Shown in pieces: positions 48,754-57,824 of a DNA stretch of 64,000 bases (positions within the stretch are counted from its first letter, which is position 1; each line of letters begins with the position of its first letter). The stretch is taken from assembly GCA_963710675.1 (NCBI GenBank), contig CAVQBE010000002.1:62001-126000 (forward strand). The letters run 5' to 3'. The position numbers and the translations under genes were made by a program. Below the pieces are notes generated by a model that was not told where the DNA came from, searched no databases, and was given only the letters and a program-made list of their open reading frames with translations. The stretch is from JACCZX01 sp963710675. GTDB lineage: Bacteria > Pseudomonadota > Gammaproteobacteria > Burkholderiales > Burkholderiaceae_F.

Positions 48754-49124
48754 TCGACATTTGCGCGTCAACGGCACTGCTCAATGGTGGGCAGGGTGTC
48801 CGCTTTGAGGTCGACATCGGAGGGCGAAACGCACCAGCGTTTGCCATTCGCTACGGCGGGCGCGCATTTGCGTATCTGAATAGATGCGCGCACGTGGCAA
48901 TGGAGCTCGACTGGCAGCCGGGAATGTTCTTCGACTTCGATGCGGAATACTTGCTCTGTTCGACGCACGGCGCGTTTTATGACCCCGTAAGTGGCGCATG
49001 TCGTGGGGGCGCATGTAACGGCCACGGCGGTCTGCGCGCGCTGACGGTTATCGAGAAAGACGGCCGGGTACTGTGGCAGCCCGATGGCTATGCAGAGCCG
49101 CCTCAACAACTGAATACAACCTAG
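48732..49124 (+). CDS. Rieske 2Fe-2S domain protein
   Basis: A 130-residue single-domain Rieske protein. Cluster ligands are C52, H54 in RCAHV and C76, H79 in LLCSTHGAFYDP. It lacks a membrane anchor or catalytic partner domain, so it may be a ferredoxin-like electron carrier or a regulator. The GTG start overlaps the end of the HAD gene. Its stop overlaps by four bases the end of the convergent methyltransferase gene. Confidence 0.88.
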   Translation: MADNESLIDICASTALLNGGQGVRFEVDIGGRNAPAFAIRYGGRAFAYLNRCAHVAMELDWQPGMFFDFDAEYLLCSTHGAFYDPVSGACRGGACNGHGGLRALTVIEKDGRVLWQPDGYAEPPQQLNTT

Positions 49125-49831
49125 GCCAGCAAGCAGAACACAGCGGGTTGTTTGGCGAGCGCGGAGTGAGCGGCGGGGCGGTGCGCACGCCACTGGTCGA
49201 TAGTGAATTGCCGAATGAACTCAGCCTCGCCCGTCAGGTCGACCGCCACCGCGAGCCGCGTCGTCGGGCGGCAGTGCTGCAATAAGGCATCAAACAACGC
49301 AACATTCCGGTAAGGCGTTTCAATGAAAATCTGAGTCTCGTCCTTCGATTTGGATTCCAGCGCGCGGATAGCGGACGCACGCTCTTCGCTGGCTATCGGC
49401 AGGTAGCCGACAAAACGAAAGCGTTGGCCATTAAGCCCGCTCGCCATCAGCGCCAGAATGATCGATGACGGTCCCACCAGCGGTTGAACTGTCCATCCGT
49501 TGCGATGAGCGGCTGCAACGAGCGTCGCACCGGGGTCTGCCACGGCTGGGCAGCCCGCCTCCGACAACAATGCGATGTCAGCGCCGGTACGCAACGGTGC
49601 GAGCCACGCAGCGAGGTCCGCGTCAGCCGGCGCATGGCCGATTTCGACGATCGAAAGTTCGCGCAGGGGTTTCGGGTGACCGACTTGCTTTAGAAAGGCA
49701 CGCGCTGATTTGGCGTCTTCCGCGAGAAAGTGCCCAATGCGATGCGCAAGCGTGATCGCAGTCGGCGGAAGTGCGGCATTCAGCGAACCCTGCGAAATGG
49801 GTGTCGGAAGCAGGTAAAGCGTGCCATTCAT
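49121..49831 (-). CDS. SAM-dependent methyltransferase, RsmI-related (tetrapyrrole methylase fold)
   Basis: A 236-residue protein of the tetrapyrrole-methylase superfamily. GTLYLLPTPI at the N-terminus, SEAGCPAVADPGATLV around residue 92 and VGPSSIILALMASGLNG near 118 correspond to the SAM site of RsmI-type enzymes, which 2'-O-methylate 16S rRNA C1402. The N-terminal start differs from true RsmI (LYVVATPIGN), so it is a paralogue whose substrate is not certain. The start overlaps the stop of maf by a few bases, so the two form an operon. Confidence 0.85.
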   Translation of the reverse strand: MNGTLYLLPTPISQGSLNAALPPTAITLAHRIGHFLAEDAKSARAFLKQVGHPKPLRELSIVEIGHAPADADLAAWLAPLRTGADIALLSEAGCPAVADPGATLVAAAHRNGWTVQPLVGPSSIILALMASGLNGQRFRFVGYLPIASEERASAIRALESKSKDETQIFIETPYRNVALFDALLQHCRPTTRLAVAVDLTGEAEFIRQFTIDQWRAHRPAAHSALAKQPAVFCLLA

Positions 49832-50421
49832 CGCTGTGCGAGCACGTCCACGCCTACTGCAGCAAGCATCGACGTCAGGCGGATCAAAGGCAAACCGATC
49901 AGTGCAGTGGGGTCGCTCGATTCAACGCTGTCGATCAGGGCAATGCCCAGCGATTCGATTTTGGCCGAGCCCGCGCAGTCGTATGGCTGATCGGCTCGCA
50001 AGTAGTTCTCAAGCCTTTCCGTTGCCACGCGTTTGAATCTGACCGTGGTCTGAACGCAGTCTTGCTGAACGCTGCCGGATGCGGGCCCAACCACTGCCAC
50101 CGCGGTGTAAAAGACCGCACTACGACCCTGCAGCAGTTGCAGCTGCGCCAGCGCACCGTCGTGCGTCATCGGTTTGCCAAGCGATTCGCCATCCGCGTCG
50201 ACGGTCTGATCCGACCCGATGACGACTGCGCCCGGAAAGCGTGCGGCAACGGTTAACGCTTTTTCGCGTGCAAGACGTATCGCAGTTTCGCGCGGTGACT
50301 CGGAGGGCAGCGCCGTCTCATTGATGTCGGAAGCCGACACGTCGAAAGGCAAGCGCAACCGCTCGAGCAGCTCGCGCCGATAACGCGAGGTAGAGGCGAG
50401 TACGATCGATGGAAATGCCAT
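49828..50421 (-). CDS. Maf-family nucleoside triphosphate pyrophosphatase (YceF type)
   Basis: A 197-residue house-cleaning enzyme. IVLASTSRYRRELLERL at residues 6-22 is the Maf signature; VVIGSDQTVDADG near residue 65 is the catalytic loop, and QLLQGRSAVFYTAV and DCAGSAKIESLG follow. The YceF subgroup hydrolyses m7GTP. It diverges from yceD with a 60-base gap, matching the conserved yceF-yceD-rpmF arrangement. Confidence 0.9.
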   Translation of the reverse strand: MAFPSIVLASTSRYRRELLERLRLPFDVSASDINETALPSESPRETAIRLAREKALTVAARFPGAVVIGSDQTVDADGESLGKPMTHDGALAQLQLLQGRSAVFYTAVAVVGPASGSVQQDCVQTTVRFKRVATERLENYLRADQPYDCAGSAKIESLGIALIDSVESSDPTALIGLPLIRLTSMLAAVGVDVLAQR

Positions 50422-50481
50422 CTACCAAGTGTAGATGCGCAGCTTGCAAATTGATCGAGACCGCGTTGCTTCGCATCTTCT

Positions 50482-51011
50482 ATGTCTGTTCCTTCGCCAA
50501 CAATTGATAGTTTTGAACTTGCCCACTCGGGCGGGACCCTCGACGGCGAATTCGCCATCGTGCAATTGCCCGCGTCTGGCTGACCTCGTTGCGTCGACGC
50601 AGGGCGACTTGCGGTATCGAATTTCGGGATTGATCGACACCGACGGCTTCGCCGCGGCCGACTTGCATCTGAGTGCGCGACTGCAGCTGATTTGCCAGCG
50701 CTGTAATGGTCCGCTCGAGTTCAAACTTGATCGAACTACGCGGTTTCGCTTTGTCGCGAACGAAGAGGAGCTCAACGCGTTGCCGATCGACGATGACGAG
50801 AACGAAGCGATCGTGGGCTCGCGAAACCTCAACGTCCGCGATTGGATCGAGGATGAAGCGATCCTGTCATTGCCGCTGGTGCCGCGCCATGGCGAATGTT
50901 CCGTGCCACTGGCTTTGGAAACTGATCCGGGCGCGCCGGGTGCGCCCAATCCTTTCGCGGTGTTGCTTGAATTGCGGGGCCGACGCCGATGGCAGCAAAC
51001 GGCCCAACTAA
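50482..51011 (+). CDS. YceD / DUF177 protein (two frame breaks)
   Basis: About 175 residues after repair. It begins MSVPSPTIDSFELAHSGG and contains the conserved pair LQLICQRCNGPLEF, a likely zinc-binding site of the DUF177 family, which in plants and bacteria is linked to 23S rRNA processing. Two frame changes are visible: an extra G at about 50572 (QLPASG-stop should be QLPRLADLVASTQGD) and an extra G in the GGGG run at 50976-50979 (LELRGRRRWQQ should be LELRADADGSKRPN-stop, ending at 51011). As read, the second break removes the stop and fuses the frame in phase with rpmF. The yceD-rpmF order is universal in proteobacteria. Confidence 0.8.
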
Positions 51012-51067
51012 ATGTCACTTGCGCGCGGCTGCTCGGGTACAATCGCCGCCTTTTCGCGGGGTTAGCC

Positions 51068-51250
51068 ATGGCTGTCCAGCAGAACAAGAAGTCTTCTTCA
51101 AAGCGTGGGATGCATCGCTCCCACGACTTTCTGACGAATCCTCCAACGGCGATCGAACCGACCACCGGAGAGGTTCACCGTCGCCATCACGTCAGCCCGA
51201 CCGGTTTCTATCGCGGCAAGAAGGTCATTCAAACGAAGAGCGACGAGTAG
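51068..51250 (+). CDS. rpmF: 50S ribosomal protein L32
   Basis: A 60-residue protein starting MAVQQNKKSSSKRGMHRSHD, the invariant L32 opening, and ending with a basic tail GFYRGKKVIQTKSDE. The start ATG is preceded by GGGGTTAGCC. Because of a probable extra base in yceD, the upstream frame runs into rpmF without a stop, but L32 is expected to start here. plsX follows after 47 bases, as usual. Confidence 0.95.
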   Translation: MAVQQNKKSSSKRGMHRSHDFLTNPPTAIEPTTGEVHRRHHVSPTGFYRGKKVIQTKSDE

Positions 51251-51297
51251 TTCGCGACGCGCGCACTGATTGGTTTCGGCGTGCGAGCGATTTCATA

Positions 51298-52356
51298 GTG
51301 ACGACGCGAATCGCCGTTGATTGCATGGGCGGCGACCACGGTTGCGCGGTCACCGTGCCTGCGTCGATCGCCTTTGCCGCACATCAGCCCGACGCACAAC
51401 TGTTGCTAGTTGGCCGGCGTCCGGACGTCGAAGCGGCACTGAAGGGCGAGCGGCTCGAGCGAATAGAGGTGATACACGCAGATGAGGTCGTCGCAAGCGA
51501 CGATGCTCCCGCGATTGCGATGCGCACCAAGCGTAATTCATCAATGCGGGTCGCGATCAACCTAGTAAAGGAGGGTCGCGCGGATGTATGTGTCAGCGCA
51601 GGCAACACCGGCGCATTAATGGCGATTGCGCGCTTCGTGTTGAAAACGCTGGACGGCATCGATCGGCCTGCGATTGCAGCAGTGTTGCCGAATCAAAAAG
51701 GCGGTGTCACAACCGTGCTTGATCTTGGCGCCAACGTGGATTGCAGTCCTGAACATCTAGTGCAGTTTGCGGTCCTTGGTTCCGCGCTTGTGGCTGCTGT
51801 CGAAGAGATTGACAGGCCTACAGTCGGACTGCTCAATATCGGCGAAGAGCTGATCAAGGGAAATGAAGTCGTCAAGCACGCTGCGGAGCTGTTGCGGGCA
51901 AGTCCCTTGAACTTTGTCGGCAACGTCGAAGGTAACGATATTTTCAGAGGTACTACGGACGTTGTCGTGTGCGATGGGTTTGTCGGCAATGTCGCACTGA
52001 AGACTTCGGAAGGACTGGCGCTTATGCTCGCGGGGTTCGTACGCGAAGAATTCACGCGCGGCGCGCTGTCCCGACTGCAGGCTATGGCGGCAATGCCGGT
52101 GCTGAGGCGGTTCAAGCGGCGAGTAGATCATCGCCGTCATAACGGTGCGAGCCTGCTCGGATTACGCGGCCTCGTTATCAAGAGCCACGGCTCGGCCGAT
52201 ACGGTTGCCTTTGAAAGCGCACTAAAACGCGGGTTCGAGCAAGCGCGTCACCAGGTGCTTGACCGAACGATTGCGGAGATGCGCCCCTTCGTTGCGCAAT
52301 TGGCGCAGTTGGAACAGGCAAGCCGAGGTGCTCAGCCGGCCGCCGCCGGCGCATGA
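51298..52356 (+). CDS. plsX: Phosphate acyltransferase PlsX
   Basis: A 352-residue enzyme making acyl-phosphate from acyl-ACP for phospholipid synthesis. The GTG start gives TTRIAVDCMGGDHG, the family opening. Other signatures are CVSAGNTGALMAIARF near residue 98 and VGNVEGNDIF, then VVVCDGFVGNVALKTSEG. The open frame extends upstream into rpmF, but GTG 51298 gives the family start. Its stop overlaps the fabH ATG (ATGA), as in most relatives. Confidence 0.94.
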   Translation: MTTRIAVDCMGGDHGCAVTVPASIAFAAHQPDAQLLLVGRRPDVEAALKGERLERIEVIHADEVVASDDAPAIAMRTKRNSSMRVAINLVKEGRADVCVSAGNTGALMAIARFVLKTLDGIDRPAIAAVLPNQKGGVTTVLDLGANVDCSPEHLVQFAVLGSALVAAVEEIDRPTVGLLNIGEELIKGNEVVKHAAELLRASPLNFVGNVEGNDIFRGTTDVVVCDGFVGNVALKTSEGLALMLAGFVREEFTRGALSRLQAMAAMPVLRRFKRRVDHRRHNGASLLGLRGLVIKSHGSADTVAFESALKRGFEQARHQVLDRTIAEMRPFVAQLAQLEQASRGAQPAAAGA

Positions 52357-53333
52357 GCCTTGCCTACTCGCGGATCACTGGCACCGGTTCGGCACTACCG
52401 GCGCGCGTCGTTTCAAACGCTGAACTCGTACGCGACCTTGCTCAACGCGGTGTTGACACGTCTGACGAGTGGATCGTTGCACGCACCGGAATCCGGCAAC
52501 GGTATCTTGCCGAGCCCGGCATAACGACTGCTGACCTCGGTGCGCGCGCCGCGCGCGCTGCGCTGCAAGCGGCCGGACGTACCGCTCGTGATATCGACTT
52601 GATTGTTGTTGCCACCTCAACGCCAGATCAGATCTTTCCCAGTACTGCATGCCTGGTGCAGGCCCAACTTGAGGCCGATCAGCTGACTGCGTTTGATGTG
52701 CAGGCGGTGTGTAGCGGCTTCGTCTATGGGCTGGTCGTCGCTGACGCAATGATTAGGACGGGAATGAATCGGAGGGCGCTGGTGATCGGCGCCGAATTGT
52801 TTTCCAGAATTCTCGACTGGAACGATCGCACCACGTGCGTGCTGTTCGGCGACGGTGCGGGCGCCGCGGTTCTCGAGGCCTGCAGTGAACCCGGCTTGAT
52901 CGCTTCCGAATTGAAAGCCGACGGATCGCATGCGGGCGTGCTGTGTACCGCCGGCCGCGTATCGCAGGGAAAAGTCGAAGGCCACGCGTTTCTGACGATG
53001 GATGGGCCGGCAGTATTCAAGCTTGCGGTCAATGTGCTTGGTGCATCGGCGTTGAACGTGTTGCACCAAGCCGGATTGAAGGCCGAACAGCTCGATTGGC
53101 TGATACCGCATCAGGCCAACGTAAGAATTCTGAACGCGGTCGCGAAGCGAGTCGGCGTGCCGGAAGAGAAAATGGTCGCGACTGTCGATCAGCACGGCAA
53201 CACATCTGCTGCCTCGGTCCCTTTGGCACTCGACCTGGCCGTGCGTGATGGCCGCATCAGGAGCGGTCAGCATGTGATGTTGCAGGGAGTCGGTGGCGGG
53301 TTCACGTGGGGTTCGGTGTTGCTGCGTTGGTGA
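52353..53333 (+). CDS. fabH: Beta-ketoacyl-ACP synthase III
   Basis: A 326-residue condensing enzyme starting fatty-acid chains from acetyl-CoA and malonyl-ACP. The catalytic cysteine is C120 in DVQAVCSGF; histidine and asparagine lie in LIPHQANVRI and QHGNTSAAS. The N-terminus SRITGTGSALP is typical. It overlaps plsX by four bases and is 15 bases before fabD. Confidence 0.95.
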   Translation: MSLAYSRITGTGSALPARVVSNAELVRDLAQRGVDTSDEWIVARTGIRQRYLAEPGITTADLGARAARAALQAAGRTARDIDLIVVATSTPDQIFPSTACLVQAQLEADQLTAFDVQAVCSGFVYGLVVADAMIRTGMNRRALVIGAELFSRILDWNDRTTCVLFGDGAGAAVLEACSEPGLIASELKADGSHAGVLCTAGRVSQGKVEGHAFLTMDGPAVFKLAVNVLGASALNVLHQAGLKAEQLDWLIPHQANVRILNAVAKRVGVPEEKMVATVDQHGNTSAASVPLALDLAVRDGRIRSGQHVMLQGVGGGFTWGSVLLRW

Positions 53334-53348
53334 TAGCCGGAGTCAACA

Positions 53349-54281
53349 TTGAAAGTCGCATTCGTGTTTCCTGGCCAAGGCTCGCAGTCGGTCGGCATGC
53401 TCGATTCGTTTCGCGACAACGCAGCGGTTCAGTCGATCGTGGCGCGCGCGTCGAGTGCTCTTGGCCAGAATATTGGTGCGTTGATCGAAGCGGGGCCTGC
53501 CGAAGAATTGAACTTGACGATCAACACCCAGCCCGCGTTGGTCACGGCTGGCTATGCGATTTATGCCGCGTGGCGCGCAGCGGGTGGTGTCGAGCCAGCG
53601 ATCGTTGCCGGGCACAGTCTGGGCGAATACACCGCGCTGGTAGCGGCGGGCGCACTTGAACTTGAAGACGCAGTGCGGCTGGTTCGCTTTCGGGCGCAAG
53701 CGATGCAGGAAGCTGTTCCAGTCGGCATGGGTTCGATGGCTGCGATCCTCGGTCTGCTCGACGAACAGGTGCAACAGGCGTGCAGCGAAGCCGCACAAGG
53801 CGAAATTGTCGAGGCGGTGAACTTCAACGCGCCCTCGCAGGTGGTCATCGCCGGCCATTCCGCAGCAGTCCAACGCGCGTGCGATGTTGCGAAGCGTCTC
53901 GGGGCCAAGCGGGCCGTGCCGCTTTCGGTGTCGGCTCCTTTTCATTCGTCACTGCTGCAGCCTGCGAGTGAACGTCTGCGCGAGCGGCTATCAAACGTGC
54001 CGCTGAGAAATGCGCGCATCGAAATGATCAACAACGTCGATGTATCGATCGAATCGGAGCCAGCAAGAATTGCGGATGCTCTTGCTCGACAGGCCGCGAG
54101 CCCAGTACGGTGGTCCGACACCATTCGCAAGATGAGTGAGCTGGGTGTGACACATGTGGTCGAGTGCGGCCCAGGGCGTGTGCTGTCAGGTTTGACAAAG
54201 CGGATCGTCCCGGGCATCGAGAGCCTGGTCATCAATGACACCGCGACGCTCGCGGCTACTGCAGCCGCACTTTCCCAATGA
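53349..54281 (+). CDS. fabD: Malonyl-CoA:ACP transacylase
   Basis: A 310-residue transacylase loading malonate on ACP. It begins KVAFVFPGQGSQSVGM after a TTG start. The nucleophile is S90 in VAGHSLGEYTALV, and the histidine in the conserved PFHSSLL. Its stop overlaps the fabG ATG, giving coupled translation. Confidence 0.95.
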   Translation: MKVAFVFPGQGSQSVGMLDSFRDNAAVQSIVARASSALGQNIGALIEAGPAEELNLTINTQPALVTAGYAIYAAWRAAGGVEPAIVAGHSLGEYTALVAAGALELEDAVRLVRFRAQAMQEAVPVGMGSMAAILGLLDEQVQQACSEAAQGEIVEAVNFNAPSQVVIAGHSAAVQRACDVAKRLGAKRAVPLSVSAPFHSSLLQPASERLRERLSNVPLRNARIEMINNVDVSIESEPARIADALARQAASPVRWSDTIRKMSELGVTHVVECGPGRVLSGLTKRIVPGIESLVINDTATLAATAAALSQ

Positions 54282-55036
54282 GTGTGTTCACACCAGATTG
54301 CCTCCGAGGTGAAGTGGCGTTAGTCACCGGCGCGTCGCGCGGAATCGGTCAGGCGATTGCCGATCACCTTGCGCGTGCGGGCGCGATCGTCATTGGCACG
54401 GCGACGTCACAGGGCGGTGCTGATCAGATCTCACAGCGACTTGCCGGGTTTTCTTCCGGGCGTGGGGCGTTACTCGATGTAAGGGATGCAGCGGCCGGTG
54501 ACGCGTTGATCGATGCGATTGGCAAGGAGCACGGCAAGCTCTCTATTCTCGTAAACAACGCCGGCGTCACGCGCGATACGCTTGCGATGCGCATGAAGGA
54601 CGAAGATTGGGCGGCTGTGATTGACACCAACCTGTCGGCCGTGTTTCGCCTGTCGCGCGCGGTGCTGCGGGGCATGATGAAGGCGCGTCAAGGCCGCATC
54701 ATCAACATTACGTCGGTGGTCGCATCCAGCGGGAACGCCGGTCAAGCTAACTACGCGGCTGCGAAAGCGGGCGTGGCAGGAATGACGCGTGCACTGGCTC
54801 GTGAGCTCGGCAGCCGCAATATCACTGTCAACTGCATCGCCCCCGGGTTTATCGACACCGACATGACGCGCGAGCTCAGTGATGAGCAGACTCGGGCGCT
54901 GCTTGCACAGGTCCCGCTGGGTCGGCTGGGCCATGCGGCTGAAATTGCCGCGGCAGTCGTGTTCCTTGCATCGGACGCAGCGTCGTACATCTCAGGGGCT
55001 ACGATTCACGTCAACGGTGGCATGTACATGACATGA
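54278..55036 (+). CDS. fabG: 3-oxoacyl-ACP reductase
   Basis: A 252-residue NADPH-dependent short-chain reductase for the first reduction of chain elongation. The cofactor loop is VTGASRGIGQAIA near residue 16, the active-site Tyr/Lys in ANYAAAKAGV near 158, and the family ending is ISGATIHVNGGMYMT. It follows fabD with ATGA overlap. A 161-base gap without a gene separates it from acpP and probably holds an extra promoter; GGAGGAG lies just before the acpP start. Confidence 0.95.
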   Translation: MSVFTPDCLRGEVALVTGASRGIGQAIADHLARAGAIVIGTATSQGGADQISQRLAGFSSGRGALLDVRDAAAGDALIDAIGKEHGKLSILVNNAGVTRDTLAMRMKDEDWAAVIDTNLSAVFRLSRAVLRGMMKARQGRIINITSVVASSGNAGQANYAAAKAGVAGMTRALARELGSRNITVNCIAPGFIDTDMTRELSDEQTRALLAQVPLGRLGHAAEIAAAVVFLASDAASYISGATIHVNGGMYMT

Positions 55037-55197
55037 CAGCAGAGAAAGCTAGCAAGCTCGAAGTGCTTCGATGGGGTCGAGCGCCAGGTACGTGAGATTT
55101 TTGAAGCACTGCCGCATTGCAAGCGGGAGATCGGGGCGCGCGGTCGTTTTGCCTCAGACTGTTAGAATTCGCGCGCTTTTTTGCTCTGGAGGAGTGA

Positions 55198-55437
55198 ATG
55201 GAAAACATCGAACAACGAGTCAAGAAGATTGTCGCCGAGCAACTGGGCGTCAACGAAGCCGATATCAAGATCGAATCGGCGTTTGTCGAAGACCTGGGCG
55301 CGGATTCGCTTGACACGGTCGAGCTCGTCATGGCGCTCGAAGACGAGTTTGAGTGCGAGATCCCGGACGAAGAAGCCGAAAAAATTCGTACGGTCCAGCA
55401 GGCCATTGACTACATCAATTCGCATCAGAAGGTCTGA
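55198..55437 (+). CDS. acpP: Acyl carrier protein
   Basis: A 79-residue acidic helical protein. The phosphopantetheine attachment site is S37 in DLGADSLDTVELV. It starts MENIEQRVKKIVAEQLG and ends in the usual short tail. A strong GGAGGAG is 5 bases before the ATG, in keeping with its very high expression. It is followed by fabF. Confidence 0.97.
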   Translation: MENIEQRVKKIVAEQLGVNEADIKIESAFVEDLGADSLDTVELVMALEDEFECEIPDEEAEKIRTVQQAIDYINSHQKV

Positions 55438-55476
55438 CCCTTCGCTTCATCCGCGTCACCAATCCCGGGGAATACT

Positions 55477-56709
55477 TTGCAACGCCGCCGCGTAGTGGCC
55501 ACCGGCCTCGGGATGGTGTGCCCGGTCGGCAATGACGTCGCCACAGCATGGGAAGCAATGCTGGCCGGACGCTCTGGCATCGATCGCATCACCCGCTTCG
55601 ATACGACCGGCCTGCAGTGCCGGATCGCCGGCGAAGTCAAAGGGTTCGATGTCGCGGAATACATGCCGCCGAAGGAAGCGCGGCGGCTCGATACCTTTAT
55701 TCATTACGGTGTGGCGGCGTCCGCACAGGCGCTGAAGGATTCAGGGCTTGAAGTCTCGGACGCGAACCGCGAGCGCATCGGATGCGTGATCGGTTCGGGC
55801 ATCGGCGGACTGCCGATGATCGAGGCCAATCACACCGAGCTGATGAACCGCGGGCCGCGCCGCGTGTCTCCTTTTCTGATCCCGGGCTCGATCAGCAACA
55901 TGATTGCAGGCACGGTGTCGATCCTGTACGGGCTGCAGGGTCCGAATCTGGCGATCGTGACCGCGTGCACCACCGGCCTGCATTCGATCGGCGACGCCGG
56001 CCGGATGATCGAACACGATGATGCCGACGTGATGCTGGCGGGGGGCTCCGAGTCGACGATCTCGCCGCTCGGTATCGGCGGATTCGATTCGATGAAGGCG
56101 CTTTCGACTCGCAACGAGGATCCCAAGACGGCGAGCCGGCCCTTTGACCGTGATCGCGACGGATTTGTGATGGGCGAGGGCGCCGGGATCATGGTGCTCG
56201 AGGAGTACGAACATGCGAAGCGCCGCGGCGCTCGCATCTATTGCGAACTGGTTGGATTCGGTATGAGCGCGGACGCGTACCACATGACCGCGCCCGACAT
56301 GAACGGGCCGCGCCGCTGCATGCTGGCCGCGCTGCGCAGCGCGCGCGTCAACGCTGACGAAATTCACTATCTGAATGCGCACGGCACGTCGACGCCGCTG
56401 GGCGATATCAACGAAACGAAGGCAATCAAAGCGGCACTTGGAGAGGCGGCGGCGAATATTGTCGTCAATTCGACGAAGTCAATGACCGGACACTTGCTCG
56501 GAGGCGCGGGCGGCATTGAGTCGGTCGTCACTGCGCTGGCGCTGCACCATCAAATTTCGCCGCCGACGATCAATATCTTTAACCAGGACCCTGAGTGCGA
56601 TCTTGACTATTGCGCCAACACCGCACGCGATATGCGCATCAACGTGGCTCTGAAGAACTCGTTCGGGTTCGGTGGCACCAACGGCACTTTAGTGTTCAAG
56701 CGGATCTAG
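55477..56709 (+). CDS. fabF: Beta-ketoacyl-ACP synthase II
   Basis: A 410-residue elongating condensing enzyme. Catalytic C164 is in VTACTTGLHSIG; the two histidines are in LNAHGTSTPLGD and SMTGHLLGGAGG. It begins QRRRVVATGLGMV after a TTG start; no good Shine-Dalgarno is visible, so translation may depend on acpP. The ending FGFGGTNGTLVFKRI is the family signature. Confidence 0.95.
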   Translation: MQRRRVVATGLGMVCPVGNDVATAWEAMLAGRSGIDRITRFDTTGLQCRIAGEVKGFDVAEYMPPKEARRLDTFIHYGVAASAQALKDSGLEVSDANRERIGCVIGSGIGGLPMIEANHTELMNRGPRRVSPFLIPGSISNMIAGTVSILYGLQGPNLAIVTACTTGLHSIGDAGRMIEHDDADVMLAGGSESTISPLGIGGFDSMKALSTRNEDPKTASRPFDRDRDGFVMGEGAGIMVLEEYEHAKRRGARIYCELVGFGMSADAYHMTAPDMNGPRRCMLAALRSARVNADEIHYLNAHGTSTPLGDINETKAIKAALGEAAANIVVNSTKSMTGHLLGGAGGIESVVTALALHHQISPPTINIFNQDPECDLDYCANTARDMRINVALKNSFGFGGTNGTLVFKRI

Positions 56710-56714
56710 CGACT

Positions 56715-57189
56715 TTGCTGTTGCCATGGACCACGCTTCAGCCGTCATCCCGCGCACTATTGTTGCGTCGAGTCGGGGTCGGGCTCGCGCTAGGCTCATG
56801 CGCAGCATTGGCCGCCGCCGCATTCGCGGCTGATCCATTTAACCCTGTCCCGGCACTGCTTTCCGTCGCCGGTGGTTTGATCTGCTTGGGTGCTGGTAAA
56901 AAGGCGCAGCAACAAGCAGTTCGAAGTCGGCGTCTCGTCAACGGGACAAATAAAGCTGCGCGAACGGGACGCAGCGGACCCTGTTCCGGCTGAAAACGTG
57001 CAACCTGCTTTCGCCTCACCCTGGTTGATAAGCTTGCGGCGCGGCACCATGTTGGTAGCAATCTGGCCAGATTCACTACCGCAATCGACCTATCGGCAGC
57101 TTTGGGTGTACCTACGCTGGGGAAGAGCGATGCCAAGCGACAACCAAGGGACAGTCCCTAGTAACCGTGCCAATTCAGTGGATCAGTGA
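56715..57189 (+). CDS. YgfX-like small membrane protein (one frame break)
   Basis: About 157 residues after repair. Two hydrophobic segments come first (VGVGLALGSCAALAAAAFA and ALLSVAGGLICLGAG), then a soluble part (QFEVGVSSTGQIKLRERD) and the closing motif IWPDSLPQSTYRQLWVYLRWG. This two-helix plus DSL...WLRW pattern is that of the YgfX family, and a gene of this kind between fabF and rpoE is usual in Burkholderiales. One extra A in the five-A run at 56898-56902 breaks the frame; removing it joins AGK to RRSNKQFEVG. Start TTG 56715 (or 56721) is the earliest possible after fabF and is uncertain. Function is unknown. Confidence 0.6.
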
Positions 57190-57220
57190 CGCGTGCGCGG
57201 TGTGAGTCGAGGCTGCCTGC

Positions 57221-57820
57221 ATGTCTGATCGGGAAATCGATCAGCAGCTGGTCGAGCGCGTGCAACGCGGGGACAAAGCAGCATTCGACCTGCTTGTCGT
57301 CAAGTATCAACGTAAGATCTTTCGCCTGCTTTCACGCCTGATACGCGATGCGGCAGAGATAGAAGACGTCGCACAGGAGGCATTCGTCAAGGCGTACCGG
57401 GCGCTTCCAAACTTTCGTGGCGACAGCGCGTTTTATACGTGGCTGTACCGGATTGCCATCAACACTGCCAAGAATTATCTGGTCTCTCAAGGCAGGCGCG
57501 CACCAACCTCCACGCAGTCCGACGTTGAAGATGCGGAAACTTTTGACGACGGCGACCACCTAAGAGACCTGAACACACCCGATTCGATGCTGGTAACCAA
57601 GCAGGTCGGGGAGGCGGTTAACCGGGCAATCGATCAGTTGCCCGAGGATCTGCGGACGGCGATTGTGCTGCGTGAAATTGAAGGTTTGAGTTATGAGGAA
57701 ATTGCCGAGTCGATGCAGTGTCCAATCGGCACGGTGCGATCGCGTATTTTTCGCGCTCGCGAAGCGATCGCGCTCGAATTGAGGCCGATTTTGGACATAG
57801 CGAAAGACAAGCGCTGGTGA
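57221..57820 (+). CDS. rpoE: RNA polymerase sigma factor RpoE (sigma-E)
   Basis: A 199-residue ECF sigma factor for envelope stress. Region 2 has AFDLLVVKYQRKIFRL and DVAQEAFVKAYRALPNFRG; region 4 has LPEDLRTAIVLREIEGLSYEEIAESMQCPIGTVRSRIFRAREAI split across the helix-turn-helix (EGLSYEEIA / IGTVRSRIFRA). It starts a stress operon with rseA, rseB and the mucD-type protease. Confidence 0.95.
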   Translation: MSDREIDQQLVERVQRGDKAAFDLLVVKYQRKIFRLLSRLIRDAAEIEDVAQEAFVKAYRALPNFRGDSAFYTWLYRIAINTAKNYLVSQGRRAPTSTQSDVEDAETFDDGDHLRDLNTPDSMLVTKQVGEAVNRAIDQLPEDLRTAIVLREIEGLSYEEIAESMQCPIGTVRSRIFRAREAIALELRPILDIAKDKRW

Positions 57821-57824
57821 GTGC

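Noticed and set aside
50482..51250. Genuine YceD-L32 fusion protein.
   Set aside because: An extra G in a GGGG run explains it, and the alternative stop gives a normal YceD end; kept only as a point to check.
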